A DNA stretch of 49,305 bases from Pseudobacteroides sp. Lineage in GTDB: Bacteria; Bacillota; Clostridia; Acetivibrionales; DSM-2933. The stretch spans positions 1 through 49,305 of the forward strand of contig NZ_DATCTU010000090.1 of assembly GCF_036567765.1 (NCBI RefSeq), in the 5' to 3' direction. The position numbers and the translations under genes are program-made. Within the stretch, counting starts at the first letter, position 1, and the number at the start of each line of letters is the position of its first letter. This document shows, piece by piece, positions 27,170-36,053 of the stretch. Under the pieces are notes generated by a model that worked only from the letters and a program-made list of their open reading frames with translations, was not told the origin of the DNA and made no database searches.

Positions 27170-29335
27170 ATGGGACGAATTTTAGTGCTAACGGAAAAAC
27201 CTTCTGTTGGTAGGGATATTGCAAAGGTATTAAATTGTAATCAAAATGCCAACGGGTATATTTCCGGTTCAAAATATATTGTAACATGGGCATTGGGTCA
27301 CCTTGTGACTCTTGCAGATCCAGAGGTTTACAGTGACAGGTACAAGTCCTGGAAGCTGGAGGATTTGCCAATGCTTCCCGACAGGATGGAGCTTGTAGTT
27401 ATAAAGGAAACAGCAAAACAGTTTAAAGTGGTAAAAGAGCTTTTGAAGAGGGATGACATAGACGAACTGGTTATTGCTACCGATGCCGGACGTGAGGGAG
27501 AACTGGTGGCAAGGTGGATTATTAAGAAGTCAGGCTTTAAAAAACCTATTAAAAGACTCTGGATATCTTCACAGACAGATAAGTCCATAAGGGATGGATT
27601 TAATAATCTTAAACCGTCAAAGGAATATGACAATCTGTACAGATCGGCACAGTGCAGAGCTGAAGCTGATTGGCTGGTTGGTCTTAACATTACAAGGGCA
27701 CTTACATGCAAGTATAACGCTCAGCTTTCGGCAGGAAGGGTGCAGACCCCGACATTGGCCATGATTGTTGAAAGGGAGAACGAGATAAACAGGTTTGTTC
27801 CGAAGGATTATTGGACTATTGAGGCTAAAGTCAATGGGTTTTATTTAAGGTGGCAGGACAAGGCTTCAGGGCAGTCAAGGATATTTGACAAGTCTAAAGC
27901 CGATACAATAGTGGCCAAGCTGAACAATAAAATGGCCACTGTCGCGGATATAAGAAAGGAAACTAAGAAGGAGCCGCCGCCTCTTGCGTATGATCTGACC
28001 GAGCTCCAGAGAGATGCCAACAAAAGGTTTGGCTATTCGGCAAAGCAAACATTATCCATTATGCAGAGATTATATGAAATGCATAAGATTGTAACATACC
28101 CTAGAACTGATTCAAGGTATATAACCGATGATATTGTTCCAACATTGCCCGACAGGCTGAAAAGCATCGCAGTAGGTCCGTATGCAGAGCATGTACGCCA
28201 AATAATGAGGAACAAAATAGTTGTAACAAAAAGGTTTGCGGACAACAGCAAGGTTACAGACCACCATGCAATAATCCCAACGGAGCAGTATGTAAACCTT
28301 GGTGCATTGAGTCAGGAAGAGAGAAGCATTTTTGATCTGATAGCAAAGAGATTTATCGCGGTACTAAGCCCTCCCTTTGAGTATGAGCAAACCACCATAA
28401 AGGCAGATGTCCAGGGAGAGAGTCTATACGCGAAGGGTAAGATTGTAAAATCCAAGGGCTGGAAATCCATATATGACGGGAGTGCATATGATGACAGCGA
28501 GGAGGATGAGGATAAAGATCAATCTCTTCCCGATGTTAAAAAGAATGAAAGCCTTAAGATACTGTCTGTAAGGACAGTTAACGGCAAGACCAAGCCGCCT
28601 GCCCGCTATACTGAGGCAACACTTCTTTCGGCAATGGAAAACCCGGGCAAGTTTATAGATAATAAGGCCTTAAAGGAAGCTATAGAAAACACATCAGGTC
28701 TTGGTACTCCCGCTACAAGGGCAGACATTATTGAAAAGCTGTTCAGCTCTTTTTATGTAGAGAAAAGAGGCAAGGAGATTTTTCCTACTTCCAAGGGAGT
28801 ACAGCTTATAGGATTGGTACCTCAGGACTTAAAATCACCCGAGCTTACTGCCAAATGGGAACTTCAGCTTTCCCATATCAGCAAGGGAAAATCCAACCCT
28901 GATTTGTTTATTAAAGATATGAAAGGTTATGCCACAAAGCTGGTAAGGGATTGTGTTACCAGTTCTGCTGCTTACACTCATGACAACATGACAAGGGAAA
29001 GATGTCCTGAATGCGGCAAGTACCTATTGGATGTAAAAGGGAAAAAAGGGAAGATGCTTGTGTGTTCAGATCGTGAATGTGGCTTTAGGAAATCAGTGTC
29101 CCTGGTTTCCAATGCAAGATGCCCCGAGTGTCATAAGAAAATGGAGATAAGGGGAGAGGATGAAAAGAAATCTTTCTATTGTGCTTGCGGATACAGAGAG
29201 AGGGTTTCGGATTTTACCGAAAGAAAGAAAAGTGAAGTAAATAAGAAAGAGGTAAGCAAGATTTTAAATATGCAGAATAAGTCTGAAAGCATTAATTCTG
29301 CTTTAGCAGATGCATTAGCCAAGTTTAAGAAGTGA
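27170..29335 (+). CDS. topB: DNA topoisomerase III (type IA)
   Basis: A 721-residue type IA topoisomerase that relaxes and decatenates DNA through a transient 5-prime phosphotyrosine. The Toprim domain is at the N-terminus (ILVLTEKPSVGRDIAKVLN; the acidic triad includes the TDAGREGE motif). The active-site Tyr310 lies in KIVTYPRTDSRY. The C-terminus carries two Cys-rich zinc-ribbon-like modules (CPECGKYLL...CSDRECGF and CPECHKKM...CACGY) and a Lys-rich tail. Start ATG 27170; upstream GGAGTA serves as ribosome site. It is divergent from the foldase gene. Confidence 0.96.
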   Translation: MGRILVLTEKPSVGRDIAKVLNCNQNANGYISGSKYIVTWALGHLVTLADPEVYSDRYKSWKLEDLPMLPDRMELVVIKETAKQFKVVKELLKRDDIDELVIATDAGREGELVARWIIKKSGFKKPIKRLWISSQTDKSIRDGFNNLKPSKEYDNLYRSAQCRAEADWLVGLNITRALTCKYNAQLSAGRVQTPTLAMIVERENEINRFVPKDYWTIEAKVNGFYLRWQDKASGQSRIFDKSKADTIVAKLNNKMATVADIRKETKKEPPPLAYDLTELQRDANKRFGYSAKQTLSIMQRLYEMHKIVTYPRTDSRYITDDIVPTLPDRLKSIAVGPYAEHVRQIMRNKIVVTKRFADNSKVTDHHAIIPTEQYVNLGALSQEERSIFDLIAKRFIAVLSPPFEYEQTTIKADVQGESLYAKGKIVKSKGWKSIYDGSAYDDSEEDEDKDQSLPDVKKNESLKILSVRTVNGKTKPPARYTEATLLSAMENPGKFIDNKALKEAIENTSGLGTPATRADIIEKLFSSFYVEKRGKEIFPTSKGVQLIGLVPQDLKSPELTAKWELQLSHISKGKSNPDLFIKDMKGYATKLVRDCVTSSAAYTHDNMTRERCPECGKYLLDVKGKKGKMLVCSDRECGFRKSVSLVSNARCPECHKKMEIRGEDEKKSFYCACGYRERVSDFTERKKSEVNKKEVSKILNMQNKSESINSALADALAKFKK

Positions 29336-29377
29336 GGCCTTATACATGATGAGCAGCCTTTATGTGGGGTAAGGGAT

Positions 29378-30340
29378 ATGGATTATAGAAAAGAATTGCT
29401 TCGTGAGGAATACAGGTCAAGAATTAACAAGGTTCAGGATTATATAGAAGCCAATATTTGCGAGGAATTGTCTGTAGTAAAACTTGCTGAGGTTGCAAAT
29501 TTTTCTCCGTATCATTTTCACAGAATATTCAGTGCAATGACGGGGGAATCTCTTTATCAGCATATTCAGAGGATTCGTCTGGAAAAATCAGCTAGTACTC
29601 TTGTTGCAAACCCTAAAAAGTCTATTACAGAAGTAGCATATGAATGCGGTTTTACAAATCAAGCTTCCTTTGCAAGGGCGTTTAAGAAATATTTTAACGT
29701 AAGTGCAGGAGAATGGAGAAAGAATCCCAGGTTATATAAAAGCAAGAATTGCAAAATGGATAGCAATTTGGGAAAAGAAAATGCTAAAGATTTTCCTTAC
29801 AATAAAGATGCAGTGAAAAATTTTTATTGGAGGGAAAAATATATGTCAAACATTAGATTCAGTGTAGAAGTAAAGGAAATGCCTGAGTTAAGCGTTGTGT
29901 ATATCAGGAATACGGGGTCTTACAAGGGAGACCAAACCTTGTTCGACAGACTTTTTGGTAAGTTATATACTTGGGCTGATGCCAGAGGCCTTATCAATTT
30001 CCCGGAAACTAAGATGATTACGGTATATCATGACAACCCGGAGATTACAGAGGAAAACAACTTAAGAATCAGTGCTTGCATGACAGCTCCTGAAGACACT
30101 CAGGTAGATGGTGAAATCGGCAAGATGAAAATCTCAGGGGGTAAATATGCAATAGGGCATTTTGAAATAAAAGGTGACCAATATCAGGATGCGTGGAATA
30201 CCATATGCGGTGAGTGGTTTCCTGAAAGTGGGTACCAGCCTGATGAAGGTCCGTGCTTTGAGCTCTATTTAAATGACCACAATCAGCATCCTGAGAAGAT
30301 GCATATAGTGGATATTTATGTCCCGGTCAAGCCGCTGTGA
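29378..30340 (+). CDS. AraC-family transcriptional regulator with GyrI-like effector domain
   Basis: A 320-residue regulator. Residues ~12-115 form an AraC double helix-turn-helix (VKLAEVANFSPYHFHRIFSA, then ITEVAYECGFTNQASFARAF). The C-terminal ~160 residues are a GyrI-like small-molecule-binding domain (VEVKEMPELSVVYIRNTG, and IVDIYVPVKPL at the end). Proteins of this layout often respond to toxic or lipophilic compounds and activate efflux or detoxification genes. The gene starts 42 bp after topB, with GGGGTAAGGG upstream of ATG 29378. No obvious target gene sits next to it. Confidence 0.93.
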   Translation: MDYRKELLREEYRSRINKVQDYIEANICEELSVVKLAEVANFSPYHFHRIFSAMTGESLYQHIQRIRLEKSASTLVANPKKSITEVAYECGFTNQASFARAFKKYFNVSAGEWRKNPRLYKSKNCKMDSNLGKENAKDFPYNKDAVKNFYWREKYMSNIRFSVEVKEMPELSVVYIRNTGSYKGDQTLFDRLFGKLYTWADARGLINFPETKMITVYHDNPEITEENNLRISACMTAPEDTQVDGEIGKMKISGGKYAIGHFEIKGDQYQDAWNTICGEWFPESGYQPDEGPCFELYLNDHNQHPEKMHIVDIYVPVKPL

Positions 30341-30376
30341 TTGAAGGGCAGATATTAATCCTCATACCATAAATTA

Positions 30377-30450
30377 AAACTGCTCCTATTTAATTGATAA
30401 TGAGCTGATAAAACTATGCAGTTCACTATTAATCAATATAGGAGTAGTTT
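30377..30450. terminator. Hairpin between convergent genes
   Basis: AAACTGCTCCTAT (from 30377) pairs with ATAGGAGTAGTTT (to 30450), with further ATTGAT/ATCAAT pairing inside. On the minus strand it is followed by a TTTTAATTT tail, so it should terminate the DUF1287 gene; it may also stop the AraC transcript. Confidence 0.7.
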
Positions 30451-30457
30451 CTTCATG

Positions 30458-31147
30458 TCAATTCTTGGGAAACCTGAAATGCCCTATAATATATTTCTTC
30501 TTGCTCCACTTCAAAAGCAGATTTTCTTCCATTGCATATGTACTTGCGTTGTGCAGTATATAAGGTACACCGTCTTTTCTTCTCTTGTCGGATATTACTG
30601 CAACGTGATCGGTTTCAGGTGTATTTAGAATAACTATGTCTCCCCTTTGCCAGTTTGATAAATTTTCTTTGTCGTAAGGGATAACATCAAGTGTAAGGCT
30701 TTTTGCATATTTTCTAAAAAATACAAGCTGGTTTTTTACCCGACGGAAGTCAATGTTAGGGTCAGGCTTGGTAATTCTGTTGGCATAATCCTTTAGGTTC
30801 TTCCTTATGTCAATATCCATAAGGGCTTTTAAGTCATAGCCCGCATTTTTAAGGGATCTCCAAATCACATCGGTGCATACACCCTCACTTGGAGGAGGGT
30901 ATCCTCCATCAAAATACCCATCTTTATACTTGGTATTGTTGGTTATTTCCTTTCTTGCTCCTTCAACAATATCGTCAAGGTCATTGACTCCATCAGAATC
31001 CTTGTCCATATCAAATTTAAGATTTTCAACAGATATAGGGTTTCTTATATAATAAAGCGGGTTATGGTAGTTATAGTAGCTGAAGATTGAAACACCGATA
31101 GCTGCCAGTGATATACACAGCACCCCTGAAATAATAAGCTTCCTCAT
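30458..31147 (-). CDS. DUF1287-family exported protein (NlpC/P60-like fold)
   Basis: A 229-residue protein with an N-terminal membrane anchor or signal (residues 5-24). The DUF1287 core includes YPPPSEGVCTDVIWRS with the candidate catalytic Cys, an extended helical segment, QRGDIVILNTPETDHVAVIS with the candidate His, and ILHNASTYAMEENLL. The arrangement of Cys and His resembles NlpC/P60 cysteine hydrolases, so a cell-wall role is plausible but unproven. ATG 31147 has CAGGAGT upstream. The preceding sequence KDSDGVNDLDDIV resembles a calcium-binding loop. Confidence 0.85.
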   Translation of the reverse strand: MRKLIISGVLCISLAAIGVSIFSYYNYHNPLYYIRNPISVENLKFDMDKDSDGVNDLDDIVEGARKEITNNTKYKDGYFDGGYPPPSEGVCTDVIWRSLKNAGYDLKALMDIDIRKNLKDYANRITKPDPNIDFRRVKNQLVFFRKYAKSLTLDVIPYDKENLSNWQRGDIVILNTPETDHVAVISDKRRKDGVPYILHNASTYAMEENLLLKWSKKKYIIGHFRFPKN

Positions 31148-31287
31148 ACAGTAAAATACTCCTGACTATAAACGTTCTGATTTTCTTTATGTTCATTATA
31201 CAATAAATACTTTTGCATTTGTCAAGTTATTATGTAGCTCATTTTCCAGCAGCTGAATATATTGATAGTAAAAAATAGATCAGATTA

Positions 31288-33180
31288 ATGAAAGGGGTAT
31301 CGGCAAGAGTGAGACATTATTACTGTTCTACATTCAGCAGGGATTATGTTTACAAAGGGCTGCTGCTGTACTACTCAATGGAACGTTGGGATAAGGATTT
31401 TCATTACTTTATCATATGCTTACACGATGACGTTAAGTACCTGCTGGAAAAAATGGATTTAAAACATGCGACACTAATAACCCTAAGAGAAATAGAGGAG
31501 TATGATAAGGAACTTCTTCAGATTAAAAGCACCAGAAGTGACAAGGAGTATGCATGGACCTCCAAGGCATCTGCTTGCCTATATATACTACAGAACTATG
31601 AAGAAACCGACCATATCACATGGTTGGATGGAGATACATTATTTTGTTCCGACCCAGATCCCATTTTCAATGAGTGGGGAGATTACTCAATAATGTTGAC
31701 TGAGGAAAGATGGAGAAAGCCTCATAGAAGGATGGGTTTTACAAACGGCTTTTACAATACAGGATTCATGGGGTTCAAAAAGGATAAATACGGACTGGAG
31801 TGCCTTAAGTGGTTTAGGGCAAGGCTTATTGAATGGTGCTACGATAAATGGGAAAATGGGCTCTGGAGTGACCAGGTTTATGTAAATGACTGGCTGGAAA
31901 GGTTCCAGAATGTGGGAGTCATTAAAAATATGGGAGTAAACATAACTCCTTATATTATAAGGGGTTGTAAGGTTGACCTATATGACGGTGAAATTTATGT
32001 TAACCATGAAAAACTTATTTTATATCACTATTACGGGTTTAAATACTTTGATGGAAATGAGTTTGATTTGTGCGGCTATAAGATGAACTTTCATGACAAT
32101 ATTATTAAATGGTTGTACATTCCATATATTCAGGCCTCAAACCATATCATGAAGTTTATTGGAAATGTCCATAAAGGTTTCTATGAATTAAAACCCAGAG
32201 GTGATTATTTTATAAGAAACTATTTCAACTTGAAGGCAAATGAAGGAGAGGAAACAGGCATTCACCATATTTGTACAATATTCAGCAAAGACTACTTGGT
32301 AAAAGGCTTAGCCTTATATATATCACTTAAAAAAAATATGCCTAACTTCCATCTTTGGGTCTTGTGTACCGATGATTTGTCGTATAACTTTATGAAAAAA
32401 ATAAATCTTGAAAACACAACAATTTTTCAGCTTAGAAACCTAGAAGGCAGAAAACTTTATAAAGCTAAAGAAACCAGAAAAGTAAATGAATATTGCTGGA
32501 CGCTCAAAGCTCCTTTTATCCAGTTTATCTTAAAAAACAATTACAACATTAACTCGATCCTATATTGTGATGCAGACTTGTTTTTCTTTAATGATGTAAG
32601 CAAGGTTTACGAGGAATGGGGAAAGGCATCTATATTTATAAGCAAGCTTTGGATGAACCCCAAGTCGGAAAAAATGTTCGGCAGCTTCTCGGCAGGTCTT
32701 ATAGGCTTTATGAGAGATAAAACTGCATTTAAATGTCTGTGCTGGTGGAAAATTCAGTGCATCAAGTGGTGCTACAACAAAATTGAGAAAGACCGCTGGT
32801 CGGATCAAAAATACCTGGATTACTGGCCTCAGATGTTTGGAAATGTAAAGGTTACTGAAAATATGGGGATTAATTTAGGCCCTTGGAATGTAAGAAGGGT
32901 TGAAATATCCAAAAACAAAAAAACTGTATTTTGCAACAACAATGAGCTAATTGTTTACCATTTCAGCGGGTTTGATATTTACAATGAATGTGAGTATGAG
33001 CTGTGCAACAGGAGAAAACTGCCTGAAAATGCTGTCAGGTATATTTACGGAAGATATGTAAAGCAAATAAGGAAGGTTATTGGCTTTGTCAAGACTTTGG
33101 ATAATGGGGTTTATAAGAGTATTTGGAAGGATAGCAGTACAAATAATTTTATTAACTATTTTAAAAGAAATAGGGAATGA
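31288..33180 (+). CDS. Tandemly duplicated glycosyltransferase (two GT-A-like domains)
   Basis: A 630-residue protein of two homologous halves (about 9-300 and 322-615). Each begins with a similar motif (YYCSTFSRDYVYKGLLLY; HICTIFSKDYLVKGLALY). Each carries a DxD motif (D114-G-D116 in WLDGDTLF; D428-A-D430 in YCDADLFFF) and a conserved WSDQ plus NMGIN/NMGVN stretch. DxD usually binds the metal and sugar-nucleotide phosphate, so both halves may be active. The best ribosome site (AAAGGGG, 31291-31297) suits GTG 31309 about as well as ATG 31288. It lies 18 bp before the cytidylyltransferase gene and is probably the first gene of the glycan operon. Acceptor and donor are unknown. Confidence 0.85.
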   Translation: MKGVSARVRHYYCSTFSRDYVYKGLLLYYSMERWDKDFHYFIICLHDDVKYLLEKMDLKHATLITLREIEEYDKELLQIKSTRSDKEYAWTSKASACLYILQNYEETDHITWLDGDTLFCSDPDPIFNEWGDYSIMLTEERWRKPHRRMGFTNGFYNTGFMGFKKDKYGLECLKWFRARLIEWCYDKWENGLWSDQVYVNDWLERFQNVGVIKNMGVNITPYIIRGCKVDLYDGEIYVNHEKLILYHYYGFKYFDGNEFDLCGYKMNFHDNIIKWLYIPYIQASNHIMKFIGNVHKGFYELKPRGDYFIRNYFNLKANEGEETGIHHICTIFSKDYLVKGLALYISLKKNMPNFHLWVLCTDDLSYNFMKKINLENTTIFQLRNLEGRKLYKAKETRKVNEYCWTLKAPFIQFILKNNYNINSILYCDADLFFFNDVSKVYEEWGKASIFISKLWMNPKSEKMFGSFSAGLIGFMRDKTAFKCLCWWKIQCIKWCYNKIEKDRWSDQKYLDYWPQMFGNVKVTENMGINLGPWNVRRVEISKNKKTVFCNNNELIVYHFSGFDIYNECEYELCNRRKLPENAVRYIYGRYVKQIRKVIGFVKTLDNGVYKSIWKDSSTNNFINYFKRNRE

Positions 33181-33198
33181 GACTCGGGGGGATTTCAA

Positions 33199-33972
33199 TT
33201 GAAGGCTGTAATTCTATGTGGGGGAAAAGGCCTTAGAATGGGCTATGATTCCACTTTTACCTGCAAACCGCTTGTAAAAGTTGGGGGGATGCCAATACTA
33301 TGGCATATTATGAAGTACTATAAGGAGTTTAATATTGATGAGTTTGTGCTTTGTCTCGGTTTCAATCAGGAGGCGATAAAGGACTATTTTGTCAATATGG
33401 ACTGGAGAAATAATGATTTTCGTCTGAAGACCCATAAAAATGGAATGAAAATAAGTAGTTTAAATTCACCGGAAAGCTGGAACATAATATTCGCCGACAC
33501 AGGGCCTGAAACAATGACCGGAGGCAGGATAAAAAGGATACAGAAGTATATTGATGAGGATGAGTTTATGCTGACATATGGTGACGGAGTATCTGATGTA
33601 GATATAGATGCACTTTATGAATTCCATAAACAAAAGGGTAGAATTGCAACCGTAACAGCAATCAGGCCAAGATCAGGTTATGGAGTTATGGAGGTAGAGG
33701 AAGGCGTAGTAACAAAATTTGAGGAGAAGCCAATAATGGACAGATGGATAAATGCCGGTTTCTTCGTTTTAAATAAGAGAGTATTTGATTATTTAAGTGA
33801 TGATGAACAATGTGTATGGGAAGAGGAACCTTTAAGACAACTGGTTCTGGGCAGGGAGCTTGCCGTATATCAGCATGATGGTTTCTGGCAGCCCCTTGAT
33901 ACAGTAAAAGACGTGCAGCTTATAAACGAAATGTGGAAGAACAATAAAAGACCATGGGCCAATTGGGAATAG
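33199..33972 (+). CDS. rfbF: Glucose-1-phosphate cytidylyltransferase
   Basis: A 257-residue nucleotidyltransferase that makes CDP-glucose from CTP and glucose-1-phosphate. Signature LCGGKGLRMG at the N-terminus, then KPLVKVGGMPILWHIM, a YGDGVSDVDID metal-site region and NAGFFVLNKRVFDY. These match the RfbF type and not RmlA. The start is TTG 33199, 7 bp after GGGGGG. It is 18 bp downstream of the glycosyltransferase gene. CDP-glucose 4,6-dehydratase, the usual next enzyme in CDP-deoxysugar synthesis, is not present in this operon. Confidence 0.93.
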   Translation: MKAVILCGGKGLRMGYDSTFTCKPLVKVGGMPILWHIMKYYKEFNIDEFVLCLGFNQEAIKDYFVNMDWRNNDFRLKTHKNGMKISSLNSPESWNIIFADTGPETMTGGRIKRIQKYIDEDEFMLTYGDGVSDVDIDALYEFHKQKGRIATVTAIRPRSGYGVMEVEEGVVTKFEEKPIMDRWINAGFFVLNKRVFDYLSDDEQCVWEEEPLRQLVLGRELAVYQHDGFWQPLDTVKDVQLINEMWKNNKRPWANWE

Positions 33973-33996
33973 TTGTATAGGTTTAGGGAGGCATAA

Positions 33997-34965
33997 ATGG
34001 CAGAAGAATTTTTTAAAGGAAAGAAAGTCCTCATTACAGGGGCCAGTGGCTTTATAGGATCACATATGGTCCAGAGGATGGCAAAAGAAAATGCAAACGT
34101 GTGTGCTTTGGCCAGAGAATCGTCAGATCTTTGGCGGATTGAAGATGTTATAGAGGAAATAGATGTTAGGAATATTGATTTAAGAGATCAGGAAGCACTT
34201 GTAACTTATGTGAATCAGATAAAGCCGGATTTCATATTCCACTTCGGAGCTTATGGTGTTGATGCCAGGCAGAAGGATTACCATGTGGCAGTAAACTCAA
34301 ACATAACAGGAACTATGAACCTTATAAACGCTGTGGCAGAAACAGGATGTGAAAAGTTTATCAATACCGGCTCATGTGCGGAATATGGAAATAAAACTGC
34401 AATAATTCAAGAGCGTGATGAGCTGTGCCCGTTAAGCATTTATGGAAGCACTAAAGCTGCAAGCGTGATTATAGCTCACCAAATAGCACACGAGAAGGAT
34501 ATTGATATCATAACACTAAGATCCTTTGGGGTTTTTGGAGAGAACGAAGGCAGTCACAAGTTTTTTCCAAATCTCATTCTTTCAATCTTGAGAAACATTG
34601 ATATCAACCTCACTCTTTGTGAGCAATACCGTGACTACTGTTATATTGAAAATATAATTGACGGATTTGTACTTGCTGCAAAAAATAAGACTGTTAAAAA
34701 CGGTATATTTAACATTGGAAGCGGTGTTGTGCATAAGATGAAGGTTCTTGTAGATATTGTCTTCAAAAACTTGAATGCTCAGAGCAAACCCAATTATGGA
34801 GCTGTTCCATACAGGGAGAATGAAATGTGGAAGCAGCAGCCTGATATAAAAAAAATTCAGAATGTACTGGGTTGGGAACCTCAAATAGGCTTGGAGGAAG
34901 GAATCATTCGCACTATCGATTGGTACAAAAATAATCTGCACAAATATGAGAATACAGGGAGATGA
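33997..34965 (+). CDS. NAD-dependent epimerase/dehydratase (extended SDR)
   Basis: A 322-residue extended short-chain dehydrogenase. The Rossmann motif is VLITGASGFIGSHM (about residues 10-24). The catalytic Tyr149-x-x-x-Lys153 lies in SIYGSTKAA, preceded by the NTGSCAEYG serine region. The C-terminal part binds the sugar. It is closest in style to NDP-hexose epimerase/reductases acting on CDP- or GDP-sugars. Its position after rfbF suggests a CDP-sugar substrate, but this is inference. ATG 33997 has GGGAGG upstream. The ATGA overlap with the next gene (34962-34965) implies coupling. Confidence 0.88.
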   Translation: MAEEFFKGKKVLITGASGFIGSHMVQRMAKENANVCALARESSDLWRIEDVIEEIDVRNIDLRDQEALVTYVNQIKPDFIFHFGAYGVDARQKDYHVAVNSNITGTMNLINAVAETGCEKFINTGSCAEYGNKTAIIQERDELCPLSIYGSTKAASVIIAHQIAHEKDIDIITLRSFGVFGENEGSHKFFPNLILSILRNIDINLTLCEQYRDYCYIENIIDGFVLAAKNKTVKNGIFNIGSGVVHKMKVLVDIVFKNLNAQSKPNYGAVPYRENEMWKQQPDIKKIQNVLGWEPQIGLEEGIIRTIDWYKNNLHKYENTGR

Positions 34966-36053
34966 TCATTTTGAGCTTTAATAACGTTATATATGAAGAT
35001 GTTGAATATATAAGTAATGAACTTAGGGATATGCTTAAGAAGGCTGAGGGAAGCACATGGCTTGTAAGCGGCGGCGGAGGCTTTATAGGAGGGTACTTCC
35101 TTGATGTAATAGATTATTGCAACAGGAATATTTTTAAAAAGCCTTGCCGTTTAATATGTCTCGAAAATTTCATATCAGGTATCCCTGAAAGAATCAAGCA
35201 TTTGAGTGATAATAAAAACTTCAAATTTCTAAACAGGGATGTGGCCAAACCCTTTTCCATAAGAGGCAAGGTTGACTATATAGTACATGCTGCCAGCATT
35301 GCATCACCTACCTTTTATAGAAAATATCCCATTGAAACAATTGAAACAAATGTTACAGGATTAAAGAACCTATTGGATTTAGGGGTAAAGAAAAAAGTAA
35401 AAAGCTTTCTGTTCTTTTCCACCAGTGAAATATACGGAAATCCGGACCCAGCCTGGATTCCAACTCCGGAGCATTATAACGGTAATGTATCATGTACCGG
35501 TCCAAGGGCATGCTATGATGAATCCAAAAGGCTTGGTGAAACCCTATGCGTAAATTATTACAATCAGCATGATTTGCCGGTTAAGGTGGTCCGTCCTTTC
35601 AATGTATTCGGACCAGGTCTCAGAATTGATGATAAAAGGGTTATTCCGGACTTCTTCTACAACGCACTTAATGGCAAAAAAATTGAGATATTGAGCGATG
35701 GTGCACCAACACGAAGCTTCTGCTATATAAGTGATGCCATGTGTGGTTTTTTGAGGGCTATGCTTTCTGATTGTAACGGAGAAGCCTTCAATATAGGCAA
35801 TGATCAGTTGGAGATATCTATGCTCGGTTTAGCAAAGGCAGTAGCACGAACTGTTGGCGGTATTGATGTTGAATATAGACAAAGCAGCGATATAAACTAC
35901 CTTATTGACAATCCGCAAAGAAGGTGTCCTGACCTTACTAAGAGCAAAAAATTACTGGGTTATGAGCCTAAAATCGATTTGGATGAGGCTTTAAGAAGAA
36001 CCATGGAATGGTATAAAAAAGCATACCATTTTGAAGGGGGGAGCCAGCAATGA
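34962..36053 (+). CDS. UDP-glucuronate decarboxylase-like extended SDR
   Basis: A 363-residue extended SDR resembling UDP-glucuronate decarboxylase (UDP-xylose synthase). It has a Gly-rich NAD motif (VSGGGGFIGGYF), an FFSTSEIYGNPDP stretch, a catalytic Tyr185-x-x-x-Lys189 in ACYDESKR, VVRPFNVFGPGLR and NIGNDQLEIS. The substrate would come from the UDP-glucose dehydrogenase encoded next, so the pair could make UDP-xylose or a related pentose. The gene overlaps both neighbours by 4 bp (ATGA on each side). A decarboxylase and a 4-epimerase are hard to tell apart from sequence alone. Confidence 0.85.
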   Translation: MIILSFNNVIYEDVEYISNELRDMLKKAEGSTWLVSGGGGFIGGYFLDVIDYCNRNIFKKPCRLICLENFISGIPERIKHLSDNKNFKFLNRDVAKPFSIRGKVDYIVHAASIASPTFYRKYPIETIETNVTGLKNLLDLGVKKKVKSFLFFSTSEIYGNPDPAWIPTPEHYNGNVSCTGPRACYDESKRLGETLCVNYYNQHDLPVKVVRPFNVFGPGLRIDDKRVIPDFFYNALNGKKIEILSDGAPTRSFCYISDAMCGFLRAMLSDCNGEAFNIGNDQLEISMLGLAKAVARTVGGIDVEYRQSSDINYLIDNPQRRCPDLTKSKKLLGYEPKIDLDEALRRTMEWYKKAYHFEGGSQQ

